A stretch of DNA of 64,000 bases from Paraburkholderia fungorum (GTDB lineage Bacteria > Pseudomonadota > Gammaproteobacteria > Burkholderiales > Burkholderiaceae). The translations under genes and the position numbers were made by a program. Within the stretch, counting starts at the first letter, position 1. Every line of letters starts with the position of its first letter. Below the pieces are notes generated by a model. That model was given only the letters and a program-made list of their open reading frames with translations. It was not told the DNA's origin and made no database searches. The stretch covers positions 124,001 through 188,000 of the forward strand of contig NZ_MCAS01000012.1 in the NCBI RefSeq assembly GCF_003610895.1. The letters are read 5' to 3'. Below, piece by piece: positions 7,783 to 16,502 of this stretch.

Positions 7783-9324
7783 ATGAAATTACCCCTGCTG
7801 CGCGCCTGGCCGCTTCTGTTGCCGCTGCTGATTGCCGCCGCGCTGACGGGTTGTGTCAGCGATTCCGGTTTGCATACCAACGTCAAACCGCTCAAGCCAT
7901 CCGCCGATGCGCTTGCGCAAACTATCGGGCCAAACGCGAACGGTACATGGCCTGCGCCCGATTGGGTCAAGCGCTACAGCGATCCACAACTGGATGAACT
8001 GGTTGGCGAAGCATTGCAAAACAATCCCGATCTGCAGATCGCCAAGGCGAGGGTAGGCGCGGCACAGGCGCAGCTCGAACAGTTTGCTTCGCTCACCGGC
8101 CTCACGGGCACGGCAGGCGCCACGGTGAGCAAAGCCCGCTTGCCGCAGCCGAGCGACGCGGCCAACGTATCCGTCGGCGGTCAGCAGATTCCGGTGCAGT
8201 TATTCAACGATCCGGTGGTTTCGCCTGCGGCGTTGTTTGCAGGTCTGAGCTACCAACTCGACTTGTGGGGCAAGAATGCCGCGTTGACCGGCAGCCTGCT
8301 GTCCGCGCGCGACGCGGCGCGAGTCGACGCGGAGCAGGCGCGGCTCACGTTGACGGTGGCGCTCGTGACGCTGTACTGCGAGCTCGACCGCGCGTTCGCC
8401 ATGCAGGACGTTCTGCTGCAGAAGCAACAGGCCGCCGACAGCGTCGACGCGGTGTTGCGCGAGCGCGGCGCGCGCGGCATCGACAATGCGTACGACTCGG
8501 CCGACGCCGCACTGAAGCGAAGCCGGCTCGCTTCGCAACAGGCGCTGAACGACGAGCGCATCAAACTGACCGAATTGCAGATTGGCGTGCTGAGCGGGCG
8601 TGGTGCCGAGCGGGGTTTGTCGCTGCATCGTCCGCAACTGGCCGCAGCGGCCGATGCGCCGATGCCCGCGCAATTGCCGGTGGACCTCCTCGGCCGCCGG
8701 CCCGATATCGTGGCGGCGCGTTTGCGGGCCGAGGCCGCGCTCGCCAACATCGACGCCACGCGCGCACAGTTCTATCCCGACGTGAACCTGGTGGCCTTTG
8801 CCGGGCTGACAGCATTGACACCCGCCGCGCTTTTCTCGCGCGCGGCGATGACCGGCTCGGTGGGGCCGGCGATCTCCCTGCCGTTTTTCGACCGCAGCCG
8901 CTTGCGCGCGCAACTCGGCGGAGATTATGCCAATGTCGACGCCGCGGTCGGCCTTTACAACAAGACGGTCGACGAGGCGCTCGGCGATGTCGCGCGTCAG
9001 CTGACCTCGTTGCGCACGGTCGATACGCTCACTACCGAGCAGACTCGCGCGGTGGGCGCTGCCGAGCGCATCGTCGCGATTGCCGAGGAGCGGCATCGCC
9101 GCGGTATCGGCATGCAGAAGGATGTGACGCTGGCGGACCTGTCGCTACTCGACGAACGCGCGCAGCAAGTCGATTTGCAGGGTCGCCGCAGAATGCTGCA
9201 GGTCGCGCTGGTTGGCGCGCTCGGTGGCGGCTTTGACGTACGCAAGGTGGCCGGCGCGCCGATCTCTCACTATCAGCCGACCTTTCCCTCTCACGCACGC
9301 ATCACGGACACGCACTTCGATTGA
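7783..9324 (+). CDS. NodT-family outer-membrane efflux lipoprotein
   Basis: A 513-residue TolC-like outer-membrane channel. The N-terminus MKLPLLRAWPLLLPLL leads to the lipobox LTGC, giving a lipid-anchored protein. Two long coiled-coil/beta repeats follow, the typical OEP duplication. The ATG at 7783 is chosen because GAGG lies 6-7 bases upstream and it gives a clean lipoprotein signal. A GTG at 7771 would overlap the rhlC stop and add four residues. Its TGA directly abuts the ATG of the membrane fusion gene. It probably forms the exit duct of the rhamnolipid pump. Confidence 0.9.
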   Translation: MKLPLLRAWPLLLPLLIAAALTGCVSDSGLHTNVKPLKPSADALAQTIGPNANGTWPAPDWVKRYSDPQLDELVGEALQNNPDLQIAKARVGAAQAQLEQFASLTGLTGTAGATVSKARLPQPSDAANVSVGGQQIPVQLFNDPVVSPAALFAGLSYQLDLWGKNAALTGSLLSARDAARVDAEQARLTLTVALVTLYCELDRAFAMQDVLLQKQQAADSVDAVLRERGARGIDNAYDSADAALKRSRLASQQALNDERIKLTELQIGVLSGRGAERGLSLHRPQLAAAADAPMPAQLPVDLLGRRPDIVAARLRAEAALANIDATRAQFYPDVNLVAFAGLTALTPAALFSRAAMTGSVGPAISLPFFDRSRLRAQLGGDYANVDAAVGLYNKTVDEALGDVARQLTSLRTVDTLTTEQTRAVGAAERIVAIAEERHRRGIGMQKDVTLADLSLLDERAQQVDLQGRRRMLQVALVGALGGGFDVRKVAGAPISHYQPTFPSHARITDTHFD

Positions 9325-10572
9325 ATGCACAACGATAAACAGGCACAGCAAGCGGCCGGCTGGACCCAGGGGCAGCCAAACCCGGTAAGTCCGGCAGACG
9401 CGGGGAGCATACCGGGCGACGCGCACGATTCGAAACGGGTCGCGCGCCGGCGCCGTTTCGCGGTTTTCTTCGGCGTGGTGGCGCTCGCCGGTGTGGCGTG
9501 GCTAACGTATTGGGGTTTGAGCGCGCGCTTTTACGAAGAGACCGACGACGCCTACGTGGCGGGCAACATCGTGCAGATCGCCGCGCAGATACCCGGCACG
9601 GTCACCGATATTCTGGTGGACAACACGCGTCAGGTCCGCGCGGGTCAACCGCTCGTCAAGCTCGACGACGCCGAAGCGGCGGCCGCCTTCGCGCAGGCCA
9701 AAGCGCAACTGACGCTCGCCGTGCGACAGGTGGCGAACGCGACGATCTCGCGCAAGCTCTATGTTCAATCGATCGACGCGCGCCGCGCTGAGCTCGCGCT
9801 GGCGCAGCGTGCGCTGGCGGCGCGCGATCATGCGTCGGTGGAAGTGGTGTCTCCGGAAGAATTGGCGCGCGCCCGCGAAGCGGTCGCAGTCGCGCAAGCG
9901 AATCTCGCTTCGGCGCAGGTCCAGCTCGATGCCGCCCGCGCGTTGGGCGGAAAATTTCCGGTCGAAGCCAGTCCGCCGGTTCTGCAAGCCGCCGCGCAAT
10001 TGCGGCTCGCTTATCGCAACCTGCAGCGCACCACGGTGATTTCCCCCGTTGACGGCACGGTCGGGCAGCGTGCGGTGCAGATCGGCCAGCAGGTCGGACC
10101 GGGCCTCGCACTCATGTCGATCATTCCGCTCGAACGTCTGTGGGTTGAGGCGAACTTCAAGGAAGGCCAGATTCGCAGCATGCGCGTGGGGCAGCCGGTG
10201 CGCATCGTGTCGGACGTGTACGGCTCGCAAGTGGTGTATCGCGGGCACGTGGAAGGCTTTTCGGCCGGCACGGGCAGTGCGTTTTCGATGCTGCCCTCGC
10301 AGAACGCCGCCGGCAACTGGATCAAGGTCGTGCAGCGCGTGCCGATCGTGATCTCACTCGACCCGGCTGAACTCGCGGCGCATCCGCTGCGGCTTGGGCT
10401 CTCGATGCAGGTGTCGGTGGATACGCATGTGCGCAGCGGTCATCTGATCGGCAACGACACCCCGGCGGCGACGCAGAGTACCCGCGTCCACGATAACGTC
10501 TCACGCGACGCTGACGCGCTGATCGCGCAGATCATTCGTGACAACAGCGACCACAGTGGCGCGACTGACTAG
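9325..10572 (+). CDS. HlyD/EmrA-family membrane fusion protein
   Basis: A 415-residue periplasmic adaptor that should connect the DHA2 exporter to the NodT-type channel. It has a cytoplasmic N-terminus, one membrane helix at about 45-62, the lipoyl/barrel-sandwich start TDDAYVAGNIVQIAAQIPG, a long coiled-coil hairpin (about 110-215), and the beta-barrel segment VSPVDGTVGQR and onward. It is the last gene of the rhl operon and starts immediately after the previous stop. No clear terminator was found in the 31 bases before the convergent gene. Confidence 0.9.
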   Translation: MHNDKQAQQAAGWTQGQPNPVSPADAGSIPGDAHDSKRVARRRRFAVFFGVVALAGVAWLTYWGLSARFYEETDDAYVAGNIVQIAAQIPGTVTDILVDNTRQVRAGQPLVKLDDAEAAAAFAQAKAQLTLAVRQVANATISRKLYVQSIDARRAELALAQRALAARDHASVEVVSPEELARAREAVAVAQANLASAQVQLDAARALGGKFPVEASPPVLQAAAQLRLAYRNLQRTTVISPVDGTVGQRAVQIGQQVGPGLALMSIIPLERLWVEANFKEGQIRSMRVGQPVRIVSDVYGSQVVYRGHVEGFSAGTGSAFSMLPSQNAAGNWIKVVQRVPIVISLDPAELAAHPLRLGLSMQVSVDTHVRSGHLIGNDTPAATQSTRVHDNVSRDADALIAQIIRDNSDHSGATD

Positions 10573-10603
10573 ATTCGTGCTCCGCGCCGTGGATAGAGGG
10601 TGG

Positions 10604-11152
10604 CTAGTTGCCAGGATCGACCACGGGTTTATCCGGATCCGCCAGCGTTTTATAGGGCAAGGACGCAGCGTGTGGATTGTTTGTGGTGTCGTCGATCACG
10701 CGATCGACGTCCGCGGTTTTCGCGAGTTCCGTGAGGAACGCCTGTTTGTCGAAACCCGGTGCGACACAGCCTTGTACGTAAATGAAGCGGCGTTGCAGCG
10801 TGAACCACAGCGTCGATTGCTCGCGCCAGTGAGTAGCGTAGTTGATATTGGCGAGACGCCGCCGGACGGTGTCCGCGATTTCCGCGTCGTAGAGGTAAGC
10901 GTTCGACAGACGGCAGCGGCCTTCCACCCAGCAGCTATTGCCGCGCTCGATCCGGTAATGACTGTCGTCGAGCCATTCCTGTTCGGTTTCCAGCGGGCCT
11001 AGCGGCACGGGACATTCGCTGATCGCCTGGGATACCTGAAAGAACGGATCGTGTCCGCGATTGACGCGTTGTGCTTCGGCATGGGCGTGTGTCGCGCATG
11101 CGAAGATCAGCAGGCTCGCCAGGTGCTGTGGGATAGGGCGTTTCATCGTCAT
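10604..11152 (-). CDS. Secreted BON-like protein
   Basis: A 182-residue protein with a signal peptide (MKRPIPQHLASLLIFACATHAHA) and four cysteines. The C-terminal half (IADTVRRRLANINYATHWRE ... IYVQGCVAPGFDKQAFLTEL) resembles a BON domain, a periplasmic fold that binds membranes or hydrophobic ligands. The start may be either of two closely spaced ATGs (11152 or 11146). It converges on the rhamnolipid operon 31 bases away. The exact role is unknown. Confidence 0.72.
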   Translation of the reverse strand: MTMKRPIPQHLASLLIFACATHAHAEAQRVNRGHDPFFQVSQAISECPVPLGPLETEQEWLDDSHYRIERGNSCWVEGRCRLSNAYLYDAEIADTVRRRLANINYATHWREQSTLWFTLQRRFIYVQGCVAPGFDKQAFLTELAKTADVDRVIDDTTNNPHAASLPYKTLADPDKPVVDPGN

Positions 11153-11242
11153 CGGCTCCGGGTTTTTGAGCGTAGGGTAGACGGATCGACGGTTTTGATT
11201 CTAAGCTGCGTAGCCGGGATTATGTCGTGGCGACCTGGAGTC

Positions 11243-11890
11243 TCACTGGTTTCTGCGACGATTTTCGACGGCGAACTTGATCAACTCGGCCTGGCCTTCG
11301 ATATCGAGCTTACGTTTCAGATTCAGCCGATGCGTTTCTACCGTGCGCACCGACAAATCATTGCGTTGCGCGATCTGCTTGCTCGAGAGACCTTCCGCGA
11401 GCGCATCGAGAATATCGCGCTCGCGCGGCGTGAGCCGTTCGATTGGCGACTGCGTTGCCGATGCCTGAATCAATCGCGCGCCCAGCCCCGCGCTGAAAAA
11501 CGTCTTGCCTTCCAGCACCGCGCCGATCGCCTGAATGATTTCGGTGGCGGGCGAGTCCTTGAGCACGTAACCACTCGCGCCTGCGCGCACCGCCTGGGTC
11601 ACGTACTCGAGGTTGTCGTGCATGGACAGCATCAGCACGCGAATGGCCGGGAAGCGCTCGTGAAACATGCCGGCGAGCGCAATGCCGTTCATCCCGTTCA
11701 TACCGACGTCCATCAACACCAGATGCGGTTCCTGACTGGCGGCGAGCGCGAGCGCTTCCTGCGCATTGCCTGCTTCGCCGACGATTTCAATGTTGCGCAC
11801 GGCTTCGAGCCGGGCGCGCAAACCGTCGCGTACCAGCGGGTGGTCGTCGATCAGAATCAAACGTGCGATGGCGAGTGAGATGTCGGTCAT
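11243..11890 (-). CDS. NarL/LuxR-type response regulator paired with the Cache histidine kinase
   Basis: A 215-residue regulator. The receiver domain has acidic residues at ILIDDHP, phospho-acceptor Asp61 (LVLMDVG) and a conserved lysine in YVLKDSP. A LuxR-type helix-turn-helix follows at about 150-210 (LTPRERDILDALAEGLSSKQ). It starts 2 bases after the kinase stop, so the two are cotranscribed. The pair is divergent from the monocarboxylate symporter genes, the layout of MctSR-MctP in Rhizobium. It probably activates the symporter operon through the palindrome at 13323-13344. The pairing is strongly supported by position; the target is inference. Confidence 0.88.
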   Translation of the reverse strand: MTDISLAIARLILIDDHPLVRDGLRARLEAVRNIEIVGEAGNAQEALALAASQEPHLVLMDVGMNGMNGIALAGMFHERFPAIRVLMLSMHDNLEYVTQAVRAGASGYVLKDSPATEIIQAIGAVLEGKTFFSAGLGARLIQASATQSPIERLTPRERDILDALAEGLSSKQIAQRNDLSVRTVETHRLNLKRKLDIEGQAELIKFAVENRRRNQ

Positions 11891-11892
11891 GG

Positions 11893-13302
11893 TCAGATTT
11901 TCTGCAAGGCGGGCGATTGATGCGCAGACGCTACCACGGGCACGCGCGCGGTCACGATCGTATGACCGGCCTGCGAACTGAGCGACAGCTTGCCGCCCAG
12001 GGTATCCAGCCGCTCGCGCATATTGCGCAGACCCACACCCGCGCTTGGATTGACGAGTGCGCGCGCTACGTCGAAACCGCGTCCGTTGTCCGAGATTGTC
12101 AGCGTGACGGCGTCGTTCGATATCTCCAGCGACAGCGCCGCGCTGGAAGCCTGAGCATGCCGCACGATATTCGTGAGCGCTTCCTGGGCAATCCGGAACA
12201 GCACCGTATTCACCGCTTCCGGCAAGGATACGGCATGAGTGTGGGCGATCTGCGTGAAACCGATCTGGATGCCGGACTGCTCGCTCAACTCGCGTGTGAG
12301 TTGTTCCAGTGCGGCCGCTACGCCGAGATCGTCGAGCATCGAGGGACGCAGTGCGTGGGAAATACGGCGCACTTCACGCAAGGTATCGCCGATGCGTGCA
12401 ACGCTCGTCGATAGCGCGGCTTCCGCTGCGGGTACGCGCACTTCGCTGCGTTCGAAGCGCGCCAGCGCCGATTCGAGCAGCAGCTTCACGGAGACCATCA
12501 TCTGGCTGATGCCGTCGTGCAACTCACGTGACAGGCGTGCCCGTTCGTTTTCCTGCGAGTCGACCACCTGTTGCGCGAGCCGCTTCAGCTTCGCATCCGC
12601 GCTGCGGTATTCGGTGACGTTGAGCACCAGCGCACACAATGCGATCACGAAGAGTCCGGCCACGGCGATGCCGTCGATCCACTGCATCGTGCGATCGATG
12701 TTGGCCGCCGCGCCCTCGTCGATATGCGCGAGGGTGGCGTCGACATCGTCGAGATAGATGCCGGTGCCGATCATCCAGCCCCAGCGTTCGAGCGGCACCA
12801 CGTAGCCCAATTTCGATGCGAGCTTGCCCGTCGAAGGACGATGCCAGACGTAACGCACATAACCGCCGCCGCGCGAGGCCGCGGCGAGCAGTTGCTGGAT
12901 CGTCAGCGTGCCTTGCGGGTCGCGCAGCGCCCAGAGGTCGCGTCCAACGAGGTCGGGTTCGCGCGGATGCATGAGCGACCTGCCGTGCATGTCGTAGACG
13001 AAGAAATAGCCGTCCTTGCCGAAGTCCATTTTCCCGAGAATGTCGAGTGCACGGGTGCGCAGCATCGCATCGTCGCGTGCGTTGTCGCGACCTGCATCGT
13101 AGAGCGGGGCGATGGCCGTGGTCGCGAGTTCGACATAGTGCTTGAGTTCGATTTCCTTGCTGGCCATATACGCGGCCTGGGTGGTCGCGTGCTGCGTTCT
13201 GGCAAGCGCCGTGGCTTCCTGGCGGACGCCGGTTTCAATGCTGGCGATGGCCGCCAGAAAGGGCACGATCGCCAGCAGGACAATCTTTGCTTTGAGTTTC
13301 AT
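11893..13302 (-). CDS. Cache-domain sensor histidine kinase (HisKA_3 type)
   Basis: A 469-residue membrane kinase. Helix 1 spans about 7-22. The periplasmic sCache_2-type sensor spans about 35-200, with GKDGYFFVYDMHGRSLMHP and RWGWMIGTGIYLDD. Helix 2 is at 211-229. The HisKA_3 dimerisation box has His262 (SRELHDGISQMM), followed by an HATPase with N and G boxes (NIVRHA, DNGRGFD). sCache_2 domains often bind small carboxylates, which fits the divergent monocarboxylate transporter. The ATG at 13302 is preferred over a TTG six codons upstream. Ligand identity is inferred. Confidence 0.88.
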   Translation of the reverse strand: MKLKAKIVLLAIVPFLAAIASIETGVRQEATALARTQHATTQAAYMASKEIELKHYVELATTAIAPLYDAGRDNARDDAMLRTRALDILGKMDFGKDGYFFVYDMHGRSLMHPREPDLVGRDLWALRDPQGTLTIQQLLAAASRGGGYVRYVWHRPSTGKLASKLGYVVPLERWGWMIGTGIYLDDVDATLAHIDEGAAANIDRTMQWIDGIAVAGLFVIALCALVLNVTEYRSADAKLKRLAQQVVDSQENERARLSRELHDGISQMMVSVKLLLESALARFERSEVRVPAAEAALSTSVARIGDTLREVRRISHALRPSMLDDLGVAAALEQLTRELSEQSGIQIGFTQIAHTHAVSLPEAVNTVLFRIAQEALTNIVRHAQASSAALSLEISNDAVTLTISDNGRGFDVARALVNPSAGVGLRNMRERLDTLGGKLSLSSQAGHTIVTARVPVVASAHQSPALQKI

Positions 13303-13322
13303 CGTAGACAGGACCGCCAACG

Positions 13323-13344
13323 GGCTACGTAGTATTACGTAGCC
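13323..13344. promoter_or_regulatory. 22-bp palindrome GGCTACGTA-GTAT-TACGTAGCC
   Basis: Perfect 9-nt arms around a 4-nt spacer, about 20 bases upstream of the kinase start and 230 bases upstream of the symporter operon. A further TACGTAG lies at 13349-13355. Placement between a two-component operon and its likely target transporter makes it a strong candidate binding site for the NarL-type regulator. Confidence 0.55.
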
Positions 13345-13572
13345 GGCATACGTAGTTGCGCGCTTGTGAGGATGCTCACGAAGGCGAATACTACATCCCC
13401 GCAGCGTGCCGCGCCTTCTGGCGTGCGTTGCTGCGGTGCACCTGGGGTAGCGCCCAGGTACCGCACAAGAAGCAAACTCCGGTTTTGCCGCCTGGTATCA
13501 GGCAACCGGTTTTCCGCGTACCCGGCCACAAGCTCTGGCGCGCGGTTCCAATATTAGACTTAGGAGAAGTTT

Positions 13573-13770
13573 GTGGAGACCTCCCCCTCATCCGGCCGTT
13601 CATGGCTATGGATTGTCTTGCTGATCCCGTACATCGCGTTGCTGTGGCTGCCGTTCTATAACGACACGCGGCCTTCGTTTGCCGGTTTTCCGTTCTTTTA
13701 CTGGTATCAGTTCTTGTGGGTTCCGTTGACCTCGCTACTGATTTACGTCGTGTACCGGGGTGTCAAATGA
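13573..13770 (+). CDS. DUF3311 small membrane partner of the monocarboxylate symporter
   Basis: A 65-residue protein with two membrane helices (about 10-28 and 42-62) and the family pattern PYIALLWLPFYN ... GFPFFYWYQF. It starts at GTG 13573, with AGGAG six bases upstream. The stop overlaps the ATG of the symporter gene (ATGA), so translation is coupled. DUF3311 proteins accompany SSF-type transporters of the MctP group. They may help assembly, but their precise role is unknown. Confidence 0.88.
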   Translation: METSPSSGRSWLWIVLLIPYIALLWLPFYNDTRPSFAGFPFFYWYQFLWVPLTSLLIYVVYRGVK

Positions 13771-15248
13771 GCGATATCAATCCTGTGAACCCGGTTGCGA
13801 TGACCGTCTTTATCGCATTCTTTGTTCTTGTCACGGTGATCGGTTTCTTCGCCGCGCGCTGGAAGCGGGGTGACCTGACGCAATTGCACGAATGGGGCCT
13901 CGGCGGCCGCCAGTTCGGCACGGTGATTTCGTGGTTCCTGGTAGGCGGAGATTTTTATACCGCCTATACCGTGATCGCGGTGCCCGCGCTGGTGTATTCG
14001 GTGGGCGCTTATGGTTTCTTTGCGCTGCCGTACACGATCATTGTCTATCCGTTCGTGTTCGCGGTGATGCCGAAGCTGTGGAAGATCGCGCATGCCAAGA
14101 ACCACATCACCGCAGCCGACTACGTGCAGGGCGAATACGGCGGCAAGTGGTTTCCTGCCGCGGTGGCGATCACGGGTATCGTCGCGACCATGCCGTATAT
14201 CGCACTACAGCTGGTGGGTATGCAGGTGGTGATCAAGGGGCTTGGCGTGACCGGTGAAATGCCGCTGATTGTCGCCTTTGTGATTCTCGCGCTGTACACG
14301 TATGCGAGCGGTTTGCGGGCACCGGCGATGATCGCGTTCGTCAAGGACATCATGATCTACATCGTCGTGATTGCGGCGGTCTGGCTGATTCCGGCGAAGC
14401 TCGGTGGCTATGCGCATGTGTTCGACGCGGCGGATACGTATTTCAAGGCCAAAGGCGGTGCGACCGGGATTATTCTGAAGCCGACGCAGTTCACTGCTTA
14501 TGCGTCGCTTGCTTTGGGTTCGGCGCTGGCGGCGTTCATGTATCCGCATACGATGACGGCGGTGTTGTCGTCCTCATCGGCTAACACTGTGCGCAAGAAT
14601 GCGATTTTCCTGCCGGCGTATACGTTGTTGCTGGGGCTGATTGCGCTGCTCGGGTATATGGCGATTGCGGCCGGTGTGCATGTGAAGTCGGCGTCCGACA
14701 TGGTGCCGGCCTTGTTCAACACGCTGTTCCCGTCGTGGTTCGTCGGCTTTGCGGCCGCGGCCATTGCGATTAGCGCGTTGGTGCCTGCGGCGATCATGTC
14801 GATTGGCGCGGCCAATCTGTTCACGCGGAATTTGTGGCGTCCTCTCGTCTCGCCGAATATCACGCCTGAGGCTGAGGCTTCTACGGCGAAGATCGTTTCG
14901 CTGGTTGTGAAGTTTGGGGCGCTGTTGTTTATTGTTTTTCTGCCTACGCAGTATGCGATTGATCTGCAACTGCTGGGTGGGGTGTGGATTTTGCAGATTT
15001 TCCCGGCGATTGTGTTTTCGCTGTACACGCGGCGGTTGAATACGCCGGGGTTGTTCCTTGGATGGCTTGTCGGGATCGTGTTGGGGACTGGGTTGGCTAT
15101 TTCGCAAGGGCTCAAGCCGGTGTTTGCATTGCATGTTGGGGGGGCTGTTTATCCGCTTTATATCGGGTTGATTGCGTTGGTGGCTAATATTGTTGTGAGT
15201 TTTGTTGTGTCTGTTTTGTCGCCGCGTAGGGGTGTTGTTGTGGTGTGA
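13767..15248 (+). CDS. mctP: Sodium:solute symporter family monocarboxylate transporter (MctP-like)
   Basis: A 493-residue protein with about 13 membrane helices of the SSF family. MctP-like members import lactate, pyruvate, acetate, propionate or alanine. The motif WGLGGRQFGTVISWFLVGGD near residue 40 and the conserved helices ITAADYVQGEYGG fit the family. The DUF3311 partner upstream and the divergent Cache two-component system support the assignment. From about 14870 to the stop, codon use becomes much richer in G- and T-ending codons than in the first two thirds. The substrate is inferred from family and context. Confidence 0.85.
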   Translation: MSDINPVNPVAMTVFIAFFVLVTVIGFFAARWKRGDLTQLHEWGLGGRQFGTVISWFLVGGDFYTAYTVIAVPALVYSVGAYGFFALPYTIIVYPFVFAVMPKLWKIAHAKNHITAADYVQGEYGGKWFPAAVAITGIVATMPYIALQLVGMQVVIKGLGVTGEMPLIVAFVILALYTYASGLRAPAMIAFVKDIMIYIVVIAAVWLIPAKLGGYAHVFDAADTYFKAKGGATGIILKPTQFTAYASLALGSALAAFMYPHTMTAVLSSSSANTVRKNAIFLPAYTLLLGLIALLGYMAIAAGVHVKSASDMVPALFNTLFPSWFVGFAAAAIAISALVPAAIMSIGAANLFTRNLWRPLVSPNITPEAEASTAKIVSLVVKFGALLFIVFLPTQYAIDLQLLGGVWILQIFPAIVFSLYTRRLNTPGLFLGWLVGIVLGTGLAISQGLKPVFALHVGGAVYPLYIGLIALVANIVVSFVVSVLSPRRGVVVV

Positions 15249-15370
15249 TGTTGAGGGGGCTGGCGTCTTGGGGGGGGCCTGCGGCGCTGGCTTTTTCTTG
15301 TTTCTGTGTTTTCTTTGGTCTTGTTTTTTTTGGGGTCTGCGCGACGCTTTGGTTGTTTGCTTATGGCGTT

Positions 15371-16124
15371 GGCCTTTCCTTGTTGTGTTATTGGTTTATT
15401 AGTGTTGCCCCTGTGCGGGGCGGCACTTACTTTCTTTGCCGCCGCAAAGAAAGATAAGCAAAGAAAGCGGCTCACACCGCCAGCTCATAAGCGGGTCCCC
15501 CGCACAGCCACGGTAGTGGTGCATCTGGAATCCGTGTTCTCGCACACTCCGCTCCGGTGACAAGGCAGTCATACCTCCGGCGGCGCTGCGCGCGCCGAAC
15601 GGTCCTTCAAAACCACCGTCTAGGTTTTTGGCTCATATCCCAGCTTTTTCGGCTCACATCCCACCCCGCGCCGTGGCTCGGCCTGTACTTGATCGGTAGC
15701 GTTTGTCGCCTCCAGAATTTCATTCGAAGTACGAACCTAAACCTTTGCGGGTCGCTACGACTTGGTGGTTAGTCAGGGAAGCCAAAATATTTCCGAAGGC
15801 GAGCGATACTTGCGCATTCGACGCCTCGCCGAGGCGAAGCCGATGGCCCCACTAAGCCCAAACGAAGCCGTGGGTTTGTACGATGCACCCTTCCGGCGAG
15901 CACGTAGTGCGAGGCGGGAAGCATGATTGCCTTGTCACTGGAGCGGAGTGTGCGAGAGCACAGATTCCAGATGCACCACTACCGTGGCTGCGCGGGGGAC
16001 CCGCTTATGAGCTGGCGGTGTGAGCCGCTTTCTTTGCTTATCTTTCTTTGCGGCGGCAAAGAAAGTAAGTGCCGCCCCGCACAGGGGCAACGCTAATAGA
16101 CCAATAGCAAATCAAGGAAAGGCC
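15371..16124. repeat. Inverted repeat with two ~205-bp arms
   Basis: The left arm (about 15371-15577) and right arm (about 15918-16124) are reverse complements with only scattered mismatches. They share, among others, the word TTTCTTTGCCGCCGCAAAGA, which is itself partly self-complementary, and GGGGCGGCACTTACTTTC. About 340 bases separate the arms. I associate the word GCCGCCCCGCACAGGGGCAACGC with a repeat found in many Paraburkholderia intergenic regions; that is recollection, not a search. Transcribed through, it could form a very large hairpin. Confidence 0.85.
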
Positions 16125-16200
16125 AAAAAAAGCAAGTGCCGCCCCGCACAGGGGCAACGCTAATAGACCACTAACAATGCAAGGAAAGGCCAAAAAAACA
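16067..16200. repeat. 67-bp tandem duplication at the end of the inverted repeat
   Basis: Two direct copies (16067-16133 and 16134-16200) both begin AAGTGCCGCCCCGCACAGGG and end in GGAAAGGCCAAAAAAA, with a few differences in the middle. A degenerate third start, AAGCGCCGCGCAGG, follows. This looks like slippage or unequal exchange of the outer edge of the right arm. Confidence 0.85.
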
Positions 16201-16502
16201 AGCGCCGCGCAGGCAAAAAAAAACCATCCAGCAACTAGTCAGATATCGGGTAATTTCGTCCGCGTTATGGCCAGCCGATACAGCCGAAATAAATCGGCGG
16301 CATTTCAGACTCGATTAATCACAATGCCGCGGCACGATTTATCTATTCAAAAAGCATGGCATAGCATTTTTACCGGATGGTCTGCTAGCATGGCAAACAA
16401 TCTGTAATGACAGCCGGTTGCGGCGCTCATTGCTGTCATTCGGCTTTTTGCCGGGACATGAATCCCGGCAGTCACAGCGACTCATCCGGAGATGCAACGA
16501 GC

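Larger units (their letters stand above)
15249..16502. other. Gene-free 1.25-kb stretch containing repeats
   Basis: No convincing gene is present. From 15249 to about 15370 the + strand is strongly G/T-rich, continuing the skew of the preceding gene. A long inverted repeat fills 15371-16124 and a tandem repeat fills 16067-16200. From 16201 to 16502 the sequence is moderately AT-rich and probably holds the promoter of the following outer-membrane protein gene. No transposase remnant could be read in any frame. Confidence 0.6.

Noticed and set aside
15245..15457. A 70-codon hydrophobic frame after the symporter gene
   Set aside because: Its hydrophobicity follows from the G/T-rich sequence (many Phe, Leu, Val codons). 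It runs into the repeat arm and has no family resemblance.
16177..16407. A 76-codon frame between the repeats and the barrel protein gene
   Set aside because: Begins inside the tandem repeat, has no ribosome site and no recognisable sequence.
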